Source of the DNA: Amphritea atlantica
GTDB taxonomy: Bacteria > Pseudomonadota > Gammaproteobacteria > Pseudomonadales > Balneatricaceae
Direction of reading: 5' to 3'
DNA: 64,000 nt
Assembly (NCBI RefSeq): GCF_900111095.1
Contig: NZ_FOGB01000010.1
Coordinates: 1 to 64,000, forward strand
The position numbers were made by a program, and so were the translations under genes. Below are positions 7,888-16,575 of the stretch, piece after piece. How positions within the stretch are numbered: position 1 is the first letter of the stretch; each line of letters starts with the position of its first letter. The notes beneath the pieces were generated by a model. That model was not told the DNA's origin and searched no databases. It saw only the letters and a list, made by a program, of their open reading frames with translations.

Positions 7888-8955
7888 ATGACACAGGCCC
7901 TGATAATTGCCGCCGCAAAAACCGTAGATGCTCGCGGCTCTCTGAAGCACTGTCTGGATCTGGAAGCGACCCTGCATCAGCAGGGCATCCGCTTAACTGA
8001 GCTGATCATCGACCCGCTCAGCACTCCCTGGCACAGCGCACTGGAACAACATCACTACCGCAGCGGCTGCGGCCCGATTGAAGCACTGGCCGATGCCCGG
8101 CAGATGATTATCAGCGGCTCAACCGATGCCGTAGTGATCAGCGGTAAAGATATGCTGCGTAGCGGCTATGAGCGTCAGCAACGGCTTGATCTGATGGCAA
8201 TTTATGGTGACGACTACCCCCTGACCACTGCCTATAATCAACTGGCGGAACAGTTTATCCACCGCCATGGCGCCGATGCTCAGCTATTTCAGCAACTGGC
8301 TCACCACCTGTTTGAAAACTATAAATGCAGTTACCGAAACGTAGTTTCAGACCAGTTATTAGCTGAACAGCTACCCGATGAGCGCTGGTATAACCATATC
8401 ACTCCCCTGTTCAGAGGGGTCGATTGCGCCAATCCGCTGATCGATTTCTCCGGCCGGTTACTGCTCTGCAGTGCAGCGATCGCCCAACAGCTGGTGCCCC
8501 CTGAGGAATGCCTTGAGGTCGCCGGAGTCGGGTTGGGCTTCCTGCCCGCTGATGGTCAGCAGCATGTAGAAGACATTGTCAGTTACACCCATCTTGAAAC
8601 CGCTTACAAAGCCGCCTGTGAACAGGCAGATACCGACTTCGCCCAACGGTTTCGCAATGGTGATGCCCTGTTGGAGGTTTACACCTGCTATCCGGTGGTG
8701 CCGATCGCCTTTTTACTGACCAGTGGGCTGGTCGACCTGCTGGAGCAGGTGCCCGCTTTTCTGGAACAGCATCTGATCACCATCACCGGCGGGATGAACC
8801 TGGCAAAAGGCCCGTGGAACAATCCAGCCCTCAACAGTCTGATCGAGATGCATCAGCAGCTCACCGCCAGCCCCGATCATCAGGTTGGCGCGGTTCATGG
8901 TAATGGCGGACTGGGGTATAAACAGGGCGTTGCGATACTTAAAAAGTGCCTCTGA
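7888..8955 (+). CDS. thiolase-like protein lacking the catalytic cysteine
   Basis: A 355-residue protein with the thiolase fold pattern of the SCP2-thiolase-like acetyltransferases. Near residue 300, ITGGMNLAKGPWNNPALNSL corresponds to the family's GGxxxxGGPGNN region, and GAVHGNGGLGYKQGVAIL corresponds to its ANGGxxxKHxxGVY end. The nucleophilic Cys expected near residues 85-95 is absent: the segment reads VVISGKDMLRSGYE. The protein may bind acyl-CoA without condensing it, or act in a different reaction. A strong GAGGAG precedes the ATG. It is not next to the fad genes and has no partner in the same direction except the CvfB-like gene 85 bases upstream. Confidence 0.7.
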   Translation: MTQALIIAAAKTVDARGSLKHCLDLEATLHQQGIRLTELIIDPLSTPWHSALEQHHYRSGCGPIEALADARQMIISGSTDAVVISGKDMLRSGYERQQRLDLMAIYGDDYPLTTAYNQLAEQFIHRHGADAQLFQQLAHHLFENYKCSYRNVVSDQLLAEQLPDERWYNHITPLFRGVDCANPLIDFSGRLLLCSAAIAQQLVPPEECLEVAGVGLGFLPADGQQHVEDIVSYTHLETAYKAACEQADTDFAQRFRNGDALLEVYTCYPVVPIAFLLTSGLVDLLEQVPAFLEQHLITITGGMNLAKGPWNNPALNSLIEMHQQLTASPDHQVGAVHGNGGLGYKQGVAILKKCL

Positions 8956-8979
8956 AACGTGCAGAGCTGGTGTGAAAAG

Positions 8980-9016
8980 TTACCCACAGAATCTGTGCAT
9001 AACCTCTGGGGAAAAC
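8980..9016. other. cluster of DnaA-box-like sequences
   Basis: TTACCCACA (8980-8988) and TGTGCATAA (8994-9002, the complement of TTATGCACA) each differ by one base from TTATCCACA, and they face each other as an inverted pair. A weaker TCTGCATAAC follows in the same gap. This is a short convergent gap between the thiolase-like gene and the AstE-like gene. It may be a DnaA-binding site away from oriC, or chance. Confidence 0.3.
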
Positions 9017-9087
9017 TCTGCATAACCCACCTAATGGTTCGCCAGAGCCTGTCAGGCCGGGCCCTTTCAAAGCTGGTCAGGTTCTGG

Positions 9088-10155
9088 TCAGTGCTCATTG
9101 TCAGCTCTGGGATCAACCATCTGCTCAAGCTCAATATCGGCACAGGCGTAGAACAGGCAATCACTGAGCGCAATCGCCGGGTTAGTGGTTATCATAAACA
9201 GTTTAAGTTGCTGGGCAGAATAGAGCCCTGATGCCCGGCTGAGGAAATAGTGTGGCAGCAGGTTCTCCCCCGTAGCGCTCTGCACCCGGAATACCGACAT
9301 CCCCTCAGAACCAAGCCAGCCCAACCGGGTCAGCGCCGGTATCGTACCAAAATTAAACCTCTCCACATCAGGAGGAACGGTCAGATCAGCCCCCGCAACC
9401 GGCTGCTCAGCAAAGGCTATCCGGCAACTGGGTAACAACTGCAGTCTCACTGCATCTTTATACAGATCCATTACCAGCCCGGATGGCGGATGTAACACCT
9501 GCTCATTGAACAGATATCGTTGTAACCCTTCCTCTGCCACCCGGTCCGACCCGGCTTGTCCGGCACCACCACACTCAATGGTTACGACAGGCATCTGTTG
9601 ACAACTCAACTCCATCAGAGCCCCTAAACGCAGCTCTGTGACGATCATCCGCTGGGTAAACAGTGCCACCAGCGCTTCATGTTCAGGGTTTTCACTGACC
9701 ACCACCCCAAAGGCGGGGCTCATGCCGGAGGTGTTATGGATATCCAGCAGAGCTTCTGGCTGATACTGCGCCAGCAGTTCGATGAAGTGCCGGGCAATAT
9801 GTCCCGGATTATCCTCAAATGGAGGAGCAAAGCAGCGGTTTAAATCCCGCTGTCCCGGCATCTGGCGATGACAGAAAAGCGTCTCATGCAGGGCGGTCTG
9901 CACGGAAGCGATCAGGCAGATCAACCGAACCGCAGGACGCTCACCCGTGCGCAGCCATTTAAGCAGAGCTTTAACGCCGGAAGGCTCATTGCCATGCAGC
10001 AGGGTAGCAACAGCCCGGCAGCGGCTGTTATCCCGGCCATCCACCACAATCAGAGTGGGGCCACCCAGCCGCCTTAGAAACAGCTCCACCTCCGGTGGCA
10101 GAGAAGCCGGGTCTGGATTATGAATAAACTGTATCGGGTGTGATTGTCGTGGCAT
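9088..10155 (-). CDS. AstE/aspartoacylase-like zinc hydrolase (M14 superfamily)
   Basis: A 355-residue member of the succinylglutamate desuccinylase/aspartoacylase family, which uses zinc to hydrolyse amides of acidic amino acids. The metal site is visible as HGNEPSG near residue 50 (His and Glu ligands) and the substrate region as LLDIHNTSGMSPAFG. TIECGGAGQAGSD gives the likely catalytic Glu. ATG 10155 is preferred over the in-frame ATG 10170, because GGGAGG lies seven bases before 10155 and inside the longer version. The start overlaps the stop of the ligase gene by one base (TGATG), so the two are translationally coupled. No other arginine-succinyltransferase genes are near, so the substrate is probably not succinylglutamate. 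Confidence 0.85.
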   Translation of the reverse strand: MPRQSHPIQFIHNPDPASLPPEVELFLRRLGGPTLIVVDGRDNSRCRAVATLLHGNEPSGVKALLKWLRTGERPAVRLICLIASVQTALHETLFCHRQMPGQRDLNRCFAPPFEDNPGHIARHFIELLAQYQPEALLDIHNTSGMSPAFGVVVSENPEHEALVALFTQRMIVTELRLGALMELSCQQMPVVTIECGGAGQAGSDRVAEEGLQRYLFNEQVLHPPSGLVMDLYKDAVRLQLLPSCRIAFAEQPVAGADLTVPPDVERFNFGTIPALTRLGWLGSEGMSVFRVQSATGENLLPHYFLSRASGLYSAQQLKLFMITTNPAIALSDCLFYACADIELEQMVDPRADNEH

Positions 10156-11645
10156 CAGATATCCTCCCATTCAGCCACCGGACGATTGTTGCCACAGTGA
10201 TCAATATAGTGTTCCAGCATAGATCGCAACGCCCGTCGTTTTACCAGTGATGCTGATAACCGTTCAAACTGTCTTAACTGCCAGCAGGCGCCATTGGTTT
10301 TCGCCTGCAAACGCTGACGGATAATCCTCAGATAGTGATCAGCTTCTGCAGCATCGATTCCCGCCCTCAGTAAGCCTTTCCGGGCCACCGGCAACAGTGC
10401 AGCCACAATATCCACCGCCGCACGCCGGGTTAACTGTTCACGGGGGCCGCTGGGCCACATCAGTTGCGCGCCCATACCAAAGCGGGCGGCCTGATAAAAA
10501 TTATACTCCAGGGTTTTGAAGGGCATCGCCGGAATAATCTCCTCGATGCGGCCACGCAGCCCTTCGGCCAGGCCGATAATCAGCGCCGCATTTGCCATCA
10601 TATCGCAGGGACTGGGTCCCGCCGGTAATGAACGGATCTCAATACGCAGATGCCCGCCATCAACCGGATCGTACACCGGACGATTCCAGGGCCAGACGGT
10701 CCCCTGATGCAGCGTCAGTTCAAACAGAGAGTGGTTATCGGCATCTCCAACGGTCTTAGCAGTACGGCGATGGCCGCTTTCACACACCGGCAGAATTGGC
10801 TTATGCAGATAGACGGCTTCGGCAAACAGCTCATGAACCCCATGCCTGACCCAGCCATGACCAAAACTCACGCGCTCAGCCTCTCCGGTTTTCACCGAAC
10901 AGTTACCGCTGCCATCGATAGCCTGTTTGAACAGTGGTACCCGGGTTTCATGCCAGAGCCGGTTGCCCAGCAGGAACGGTGAATTGGCTGAGATCGCCAG
11001 TACCAGAGGGGTGACCAGCTGAATCGCGTTATAGCTATCGGCAAACTGCTGAGGAGTAACACGATAGTGCATCTGCAGCGAAGTATTCGCCCCCTCCAGG
11101 GTGACGTCCGAAGCGCGCAGGGAGATCGGATCTTCACCATCGATGCGAATCGCGACGGTCTCTCCCCGCATCTCAGCCAGCGCCCGGGTCAGCGCATGAT
11201 AACGGGACAGATCGGTCATCGCATGCAGTCCAAAGTCTTTTCGCTGCAGTGTCGGCAGAATACCGATCGGTAGCACCCGGCCATCGAAAGGTTGAGCGAG
11301 CTCATTGAGCCGTTCCAGTATTGTACGGATTTCAGCCTCGATAGCTGAAAATGGCCTGCCCTCTATCCCGACCGGGGTCAGATTATATTCAAGATTGTAA
11401 CGATTCAGCTCCAGTGTCAGCTGCGGGTCTCCCAGTTGTTTCTGGACCTCACTGTTCACCGGTAGCGGCCGCCCCAGCTTATCAACGATGTAGAGCTCCA
11501 GCTCGGCCCCCAGGGTAGCCCCCCCCAGACCGAAACCAGGCTCACGTAGTAACTGTGCCAACTCATCCAGATTAGCAAACAGCCTGCGGGTAAAACGCTC
11601 ATAGTCCTGCCGGGTAAATTCAGATTTCTTAATCTCAAGTCCCAT
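10155..11645 (-). CDS. glutamate-cysteine-ligase-like carboxylate-amine ligase (GCS2 family)
   Basis: About 496 residues of the GCS2 family, which includes YbdK and EgtA and makes gamma-glutamyl or similar amide bonds with ATP. Family marks are GAELELYIVD near residue 45, NRYNLEYNLTP, NTSLQMHYRV, ISANSPFLLG and RIEIRSLPAGPSPCD. The protein is longer than YbdK (about 370) because of an added C-terminal helical part. GTG 11657 is also in frame but has no usable spacing to GGAG, so ATG 11645 is chosen. The gene overlaps the hydrolase downstream. The two may make and break the same small amide; the substrate is unknown. Confidence 0.82.
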   Translation of the reverse strand: MGLEIKKSEFTRQDYERFTRRLFANLDELAQLLREPGFGLGGATLGAELELYIVDKLGRPLPVNSEVQKQLGDPQLTLELNRYNLEYNLTPVGIEGRPFSAIEAEIRTILERLNELAQPFDGRVLPIGILPTLQRKDFGLHAMTDLSRYHALTRALAEMRGETVAIRIDGEDPISLRASDVTLEGANTSLQMHYRVTPQQFADSYNAIQLVTPLVLAISANSPFLLGNRLWHETRVPLFKQAIDGSGNCSVKTGEAERVSFGHGWVRHGVHELFAEAVYLHKPILPVCESGHRRTAKTVGDADNHSLFELTLHQGTVWPWNRPVYDPVDGGHLRIEIRSLPAGPSPCDMMANAALIIGLAEGLRGRIEEIIPAMPFKTLEYNFYQAARFGMGAQLMWPSGPREQLTRRAAVDIVAALLPVARKGLLRAGIDAAEADHYLRIIRQRLQAKTNGACWQLRQFERLSASLVKRRALRSMLEHYIDHCGNNRPVAEWEDI

Positions 11646-11860
11646 TATCAGTTCCACTCCGGTGCCTGGTTACATTCAGTTAAGACGCAGCCCGGTTATT
11701 CTTCAATGTTAATACGCAACGACAGGATCAGTTTTTATCCCCGGTTTCTGTGGATATCCTTTGGGAAAACCTTTGCACAGCAACTTATAACTCCTCTCAG
11801 CCCCTGCAAAAACGGCAGTTGTGAGGCCGGGTCAGTTTATAAGCAACAAAACCAACAAAT

Positions 11861-11893
11861 AATATTGATAGTCATTCTCATTTACATTAATAT
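11861..11893 (+). promoter_or_regulatory. sigma70 promoter overlapped by a Fur-type box
   Basis: TTGATA (11865-11870), 17 bases, TAATAT (11888-11893): one base from consensus at each hexamer with ideal spacing. AATATTGATAGTCATTCTC (11861-11879) matches the 19-base Fur consensus at 15 positions and covers the -35 and half the spacer, where a repressor would block polymerase. Transcription would start near 11900 and run into the structured RNA. Confidence 0.6.
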
Positions 11894-11899
11894 CAGCTC

Positions 11900-12119
11900 T
11901 GTCCGTAAGTACTGGCAGATGACTCTCACCTCACCGGTTATCTGTCTGCGGCGCAGAGACTGATTTGGCCAGTCCCTGCGTCTTGCTTACGGGCAATGAT
12001 ATGCAGCGATGGGATCATGTTTATGGTAAACGCTGGCCTTGCAGCGCTTACCAGCATGCCCGCTGGTAATATCAGGCTCTTGTTAATATTGACCGGGTGC
12101 AATCACCCGGTATTTTTTT
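11900..12119 (+). ncRNA. candidate structured RNA, possibly iron-regulated
   Basis: The 220 bases between a strong promoter and a terminator hold no convincing ORF but fold well. Closing stem 11900-11909 with 11986-11995 is 10 bp with one G-U. Inside it, ACTGGC (11911-11916) pairs with GCCAGT (11968-11973), enclosing two small hairpins (11917-11920 with 11940-11943; 11946-11949 with 11953-11956). Downstream, 12025-12035 pairs with 12042-12052 (10 bp, one mismatch), and CCAGC/GCTGG (12051-12066) competes with it. The end is the terminator at 12092-12119. It could be a Fur-repressed small RNA or a riboswitch-like leader of the selD fusion, which starts 61 bases on. No match to RyhB or PrrF was recognised. 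Confidence 0.4.
12092..12119 (+). terminator. rho-independent terminator of the candidate RNA
   Basis: Arms ACCGGGTG (12092-12099) and CACCCGGT (12104-12111) around loop CAAT, then A and seven Ts. It lies before the selD-fusion start, so that gene needs readthrough or its own promoter. Confidence 0.85.
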
Positions 12120-12179
12120 CTTATCTCTGGCCATTTATTCGCTAATATATAGCAAACTTTTTTCACAGGCCGAGCACCG

Positions 12180-14411
12180 ATGCAACAGGACCCTACCCCC
12201 GCCAGTAAACACCTGATCTTAATCGGAGGTGGACACGCCCACGCTATTGCCCTGCTCATGATGGCAATGAACAAGCCCGCTGGAGTGCGCATTACCCTGA
12301 TCTCTAACCTGGTGCAGACACCCTATTCGGGCATGCTGCCAGGATTAATTGCCGGACATTACAGTTTCGATCAGGTGCATATCGACCTGGGCCGTTTCTG
12401 CCGCTATGCCGGAATCGACTTTATCGAAGACAGGGTGACCGGTATCGATCCGCTCAACCGCACTGTGCAGTGCCTTCACCACCCAGATTTCAGTTACGAC
12501 CTGCTGAGTATCGACACCGGTTCAACCCCCGATCTGAGCACTATTCCCGGCGCAACAGAGTTCACCACCGGGGTTAAACCGGTTAAACCGTTACTGGATT
12601 ACTGGGACGCATTGCAGAACCGTGTACTGCAGGGGGATGACCAGCAGGATATTCATATCGGCACAGTCGGTGGTGGTGCCAGTGCGGTTGAAGTGATGCT
12701 GGCGATGCAGTACAAACTGCACAAGTTACTCAGTAAAGAGCAGCGACGTACCAGCCATCTGCATTTCCATATTATTTGCGGCCCACAGCAGATTCTGACG
12801 GGCCACAATAACCGGGTAAAAAAACGCTATCTGAACGTGTTGAAACAGCGAAACATTGCGCTGCACACCGGGTTCCGCGTCGCTCAGGTAAAACAGGGGC
12901 GGGTGATCAGTGACACCGGAGAGGTTATCGAACTGGACGAGATAATCTGGGCAACCTCCGCCAGCGGTGCCCAATGGCCTGCCCGGGCAGGACTTGAGTG
13001 CTCTGATAACGGCTGTATCCGGGTCAATGACTATCTGCAGTCGATCTCCCATCCAGAGATATTTGCCACCGGTGATATTGCCGATATGGTTAACCACCCG
13101 CGCCCCAAAGCGGGGGTGTTTGCGGTACGTCAGGGAGCCCCGCTACTACGCAACTTGCTGGCCGCCCTCGCCGGGCAACCCCTGATCCGTTTCCGGCCAC
13201 AGCAACAGTTTCTCAGTCTGATCAGCACTGGCGATCGCTATGCAGTTGCCTCCCGTGGGCCCTTCAGTTTTGCTGGTGCCTGGGTGTGGCGCTGGAAAGA
13301 CCATATTGATCAGAAATTCATGCAACGTTTCAGCGATCTGACGCAACTGCCGGACCAGGTTCCCGGCGCTCAGCTGAAAATCGAAAATCCGGATATGCGT
13401 TGTGGTGGCTGCGGCGCCAAAGTGGGCCACAGTATTCTCAACCGGGTGCTGAAACAGCTGCCACCACCGTCCAACGACATTGAGATCGGTCTGAACCGCC
13501 CCGATGATGCTGCAGTGATAGCGGTACCGCCGGGCAAGCTATTGGTGCAGTCAGTCGATAGTTTTCGCCAACTGGTCAGCGACGATTATCTGTTTGGTCA
13601 GATTGCGGCAAACCATGCGCTGGGGGATATCTTTGCCATGGGGGCTATCCCGCAGAGTGCTCAGGCGATTGTCTGCCTGCCCTATGCCAGCGATGAGATT
13701 GTTGAACAGCGGTTGCGCCATCTGTTGCTCGGCGCCAGTAAGGTGTTTACCGAATGCGGCATCGGCCTGATCGGCGGCCACACATCGGAAGGTGCCGAAC
13801 TGACGCTGGGCTTCACCATTAATGGGCTGGCCGAACGTCAGCAACTGCTCACCAAACAGGGACTGCAACCGGGAGACCGGTTAATCATCACCAAACCCCT
13901 GGGCACCGGCACGCTGTTTGCCAGCGACATGCGCAGCCAGGCGCAGGGACGCTGGATAAGTCAGGCGCTGCAACATATGCTGCACTCCAACTACCGCGCC
14001 AGCGAAATTCTCACCGCTGCCGGAGCGCATGCCTGTACCGATATCACCGGTTTTGGCCTGTTGGGTCATCTGCATGAGATGCTCGATGGCTCCAGCCTCG
14101 GTGCCCGGCTATGGCTGGAGAAGCTGCCGGTCATGGAAGGTGCCCTGGCCTGCCTGCGAGCGGGGCTATTCAGTTCTCTTCACCCTCAAAACCGAAAATT
14201 TTCGCCGGTCCTGGATAACCTGGATGAGTTCAGTGGTGACACACTAACTGAGCTGCTGTTTGACCCGCAAACCGCTGGCGGACTGCTCGCAGCGGTCAGT
14301 TCAGATCAGGCGGATGCGGTGGTTGCCGAACTCCAGGCAGCAGGCTACCCCGAAGCCTGCGCCATCGGCAGTATCAGACCCGAGGGCAACGGTTCGGTTA
14401 CCCTGATGTAG
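12180..14411 (+). CDS. selD: NADH-dehydrogenase-like/selenide water dikinase fusion
   Basis: A 743-residue fusion. Residues 1-375 are a type-II NADH-dehydrogenase-like flavoprotein with FAD loop LIGGGHAHAIAL near residue 15 and a second dinucleotide loop GTVGGGASAVEVML. ATGDIADM marks the FAD-binding end. From about residue 405 it is SelD, which makes selenophosphate from selenide and ATP: MRCGGCGAKVG carries Cys408 and Cys411, RPDDAAVI and VDSFRQL the nucleotide site, and GGHTSEGAE a metal loop. The active-site position is cysteine, with no in-frame TGA, so this is not a selenoprotein. Such fusions are known in proteobacteria; the flavoprotein may reduce selenium to selenide. No selA, selB, selU or tRNA-Sec is in the window. 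Confidence 0.95.
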   Translation: MQQDPTPASKHLILIGGGHAHAIALLMMAMNKPAGVRITLISNLVQTPYSGMLPGLIAGHYSFDQVHIDLGRFCRYAGIDFIEDRVTGIDPLNRTVQCLHHPDFSYDLLSIDTGSTPDLSTIPGATEFTTGVKPVKPLLDYWDALQNRVLQGDDQQDIHIGTVGGGASAVEVMLAMQYKLHKLLSKEQRRTSHLHFHIICGPQQILTGHNNRVKKRYLNVLKQRNIALHTGFRVAQVKQGRVISDTGEVIELDEIIWATSASGAQWPARAGLECSDNGCIRVNDYLQSISHPEIFATGDIADMVNHPRPKAGVFAVRQGAPLLRNLLAALAGQPLIRFRPQQQFLSLISTGDRYAVASRGPFSFAGAWVWRWKDHIDQKFMQRFSDLTQLPDQVPGAQLKIENPDMRCGGCGAKVGHSILNRVLKQLPPPSNDIEIGLNRPDDAAVIAVPPGKLLVQSVDSFRQLVSDDYLFGQIAANHALGDIFAMGAIPQSAQAIVCLPYASDEIVEQRLRHLLLGASKVFTECGIGLIGGHTSEGAELTLGFTINGLAERQQLLTKQGLQPGDRLIITKPLGTGTLFASDMRSQAQGRWISQALQHMLHSNYRASEILTAAGAHACTDITGFGLLGHLHEMLDGSSLGARLWLEKLPVMEGALACLRAGLFSSLHPQNRKFSPVLDNLDEFSGDTLTELLFDPQTAGGLLAAVSSDQADAVVAELQAAGYPEACAIGSIRPEGNGSVTLM

Positions 14412-14469
14412 AAGGATAAAGGCGTTTAACAGATAGCACGGAACCTAGTGGCGACAGACAATACCCGGA

Positions 14470-15162
14470 TCAGAAATGGTCCCTGATAGACTCCAGTTTC
14501 AGCGCTGTAATGTAACGCAGAATCACATCACGATCAGCGGTAAACGCAACCCCCACCTGCTGATCTGCCACCGACAACGACATCACCCTGGAGTGCACTT
14601 CCGAGAGTTGCTCATCAAAGGGCAGCTGCAGCCTCAGAATACACTCCTGCTGTTCGCTACGGGCAGTCTGCAACAGTTCAGAATCCTCCAATGAGGTCAG
14701 TTTCAGCAGCCCGCCGCCGCTGCTAAAGTTGACCATAATGCCGCTGATACTGTTTTCACCAATCACCAGCTCAGCCGGAATCGCACAGGGATAGCGTGGT
14801 TCCTTGCGCAACAGCCGCGACTGAATCTTGTTTGGATAGGTTGTCATCAGCAACCTGCCGCCCTGCAGGAAGAGATCAACAACTTCGGTTTCAAAGGCAT
14901 AAACCCGACCATGGGAGATCATCCGCATCACCAGCTTTCTTTTACTGGTAAACGTATCCCGGTAGGTCAGTTCATCGGTCCCCATACCGCTTTTCTTCAG
15001 CTGCGAGACCGCGGGTAAACGGGTGATCACCACCTTGCCATCAACACCAAAGAAACGGGAGATATATTTAAGACCTCCACCAGCATCACTAACCTGTATC
15101 ACACATCCCTGTTCAATCGCTGGCAGTTCATCAAGGATGACACTCGCATTTCTACTTGGCAT
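14470..15162 (-). CDS. PilZ-domain c-di-GMP receptor, YcgR-like
   Basis: A 230-residue protein with a YcgR-type N-terminal beta-barrel (about 1-110) and a C-terminal PilZ domain (about 115-225). The cyclic-di-GMP motifs are present: RKEPR near residue 118 (RxxxR) and NFSSGG about 30 residues later, with Asn where Asp is usual in DxSxxG. This arrangement is typical of flagellar-brake proteins, but no flagellar or pilus genes adjoin. A FimX-like c-di-GMP protein lies 43 kb away. It is convergent with selD and divergent from msrAB. Confidence 0.87.
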   Translation of the reverse strand: MPSRNASVILDELPAIEQGCVIQVSDAGGGLKYISRFFGVDGKVVITRLPAVSQLKKSGMGTDELTYRDTFTSKRKLVMRMISHGRVYAFETEVVDLFLQGGRLLMTTYPNKIQSRLLRKEPRYPCAIPAELVIGENSISGIMVNFSSGGGLLKLTSLEDSELLQTARSEQQECILRLQLPFDEQLSEVHSRVMSLSVADQQVGVAFTADRDVILRYITALKLESIRDHF

Positions 15163-15314
15163 CAGTATTCCATTTATCTTAGTGCTTACAGGTCAATCAA
15201 TACTACAGCACTGTTCAGGGGTCAAAGCAAACATCACCATTTTGGAATTTTCAGTTTGATTTCATTGCCCGGCGGTAGGCTTAGATCATTCAGTGTTTAT
15301 GGAGTATTAGAACG

Positions 15315-16481
15315 ATGAGAACAAAGATAGCGGTGTTTCTGGTCGCCCTGACGGGCATAACCGTACTCAGCGTAACCGCCGGTCCGGAGACCGTGGTGCG
15401 CGAAGATCTTGAACAACAGGGTCTGAAAGTCGCCACCTTTGCCGGAGGCTGCTTCTGGTGTACCGAAGCGGGCTTTGAAAAACTACCCGGGGTAGTAGAG
15501 GCGATCTCCGGTTACGCCGGCGGTCAGGCGATTAACCCAACCTATAAACAGGTCTCCTCCGGCACCACCGGGCACACAGAATCAGTGCAGGTCTATTATG
15601 ACCCCAAAGTGATTACCTATGCTGGCTTACTGCAGTCCCTCTGGCGTCAGATGGATCCTACCGATGGCGATGGCTCATTTGTTGACCGGGGTAATCAGTA
15701 CCGTCCGGCCGTGTTCTATCACAACCAACAGCAACGCCTGATTGCAGAAAAGTCGATGCAGGAGCTGGCAGCCTCTGGCCGCTATAGCAAACCGTTAGCA
15801 ACAGAGCTGACCCCACTGACCCGGTTTTACCCGGCTGAGGAGTATCATCAGGATTATTACAAGCATAATCCCCTCAGGTATAAATACTACCGCTTCCGTT
15901 CCGGTCGCGATCAGTATCTGGAGAAAACCTGGGGCGATGACCTGCACCCGGACTTTACTCAGTTCGGCCGTGACCTGCCACAGGCATCAACCCCGATGAA
16001 AGATACTACTCAGAAGGCCGCAGTGGCCAGCCGTTTCGCGCAATTCAGAAAGCCCTCTGAAAAGCAGCTGCGCAACACCCTAACCGAACTGCAATATGAG
16101 GTTACTCAGGAGGAGGGCACCGAGCGGGCGTTTCATAATGAGTTCTGGAATGAGAAACGGGAGGGGATCTACGTGGATATCGTCAGCGGTGAACCCCTGT
16201 TCTCGTCCACAGACAAGTTTAAATCCGGTACCGGTTGGCCCAGCTTTACCCGACCGATCACCTCCACTGCGGTGACGGAGCATACCGATACTAAGTTCTT
16301 TATGACCCGTACTGAAGTGCGCAGCCAGTATGCTGATTCCCATCTGGGACATCTGTTCAGCGATGGTCCGCAACCCACCGGGCTGCGGTACTGTATCAAC
16401 TCAGCAGCACTGCGTTTTATTCCGCGGGAGCAACTGGTTACCGAGGGATATGGTGAACTGCTCAGTCTGTTTAGCGAGTAA
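15315..16481 (+). CDS. msrAB: fused methionine sulfoxide reductase MsrA-MsrB, exported
   Basis: A 388-residue fusion that reduces both stereoisomers of oxidised methionine. A signal peptide (residues 1-22) indicates periplasmic action. MsrA follows: [19 protein letters not shown] with catalytic Cys46 and a second Cys49, then GYAGG and HQDYY. MsrB begins near residue 245; its catalytic Cys is in [13 protein letters not shown]. The zinc-binding CxxC pairs of many MsrB proteins are missing (the first site reads DIVSGEPLF), so this is the zinc-free form. Fused exported MsrAB occurs as part of PilB in Neisseria, but the N-terminal thioredoxin domain of PilB is absent, so another electron donor is needed. 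Confidence 0.95.
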   Translation: MRTKIAVFLVALTGITVLSVTAGPETVVREDLEQQGLKVATFAGGCFWCTEAGFEKLPGVVEAISGYAGGQAINPTYKQVSSGTTGHTESVQVYYDPKVITYAGLLQSLWRQMDPTDGDGSFVDRGNQYRPAVFYHNQQQRLIAEKSMQELAASGRYSKPLATELTPLTRFYPAEEYHQDYYKHNPLRYKYYRFRSGRDQYLEKTWGDDLHPDFTQFGRDLPQASTPMKDTTQKAAVASRFAQFRKPSEKQLRNTLTELQYEVTQEEGTERAFHNEFWNEKREGIYVDIVSGEPLFSSTDKFKSGTGWPSFTRPITSTAVTEHTDTKFFMTRTEVRSQYADSHLGHLFSDGPQPTGLRYCINSAALRFIPREQLVTEGYGELLSLFSE

Positions 16482-16575
16482 TACAATGGATAACGCTCAG
16501 ACAGTGACTATCATAGCTGAGCGATCGATAAAAATAGGATAAACTGCGCTAAAGACCTTCAACAGGAGCAGCAGT

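Noticed and set aside
11706-11963. 85-codon open frame in the gap before the selD fusion
   Set aside because: It crosses the promoter and Fur-type box, has no ribosome site, and its composition is not protein-like.
13393-13425. Possible selenocysteine codon in SelD
   Set aside because: The active-site codons are TGT and TGC; there is no in-frame TGA.
16491-16525. Terminator after msrAB
   Set aside because: CGCTCAG/CTGAGCG can pair, but the loop is long and no T run follows; not called.
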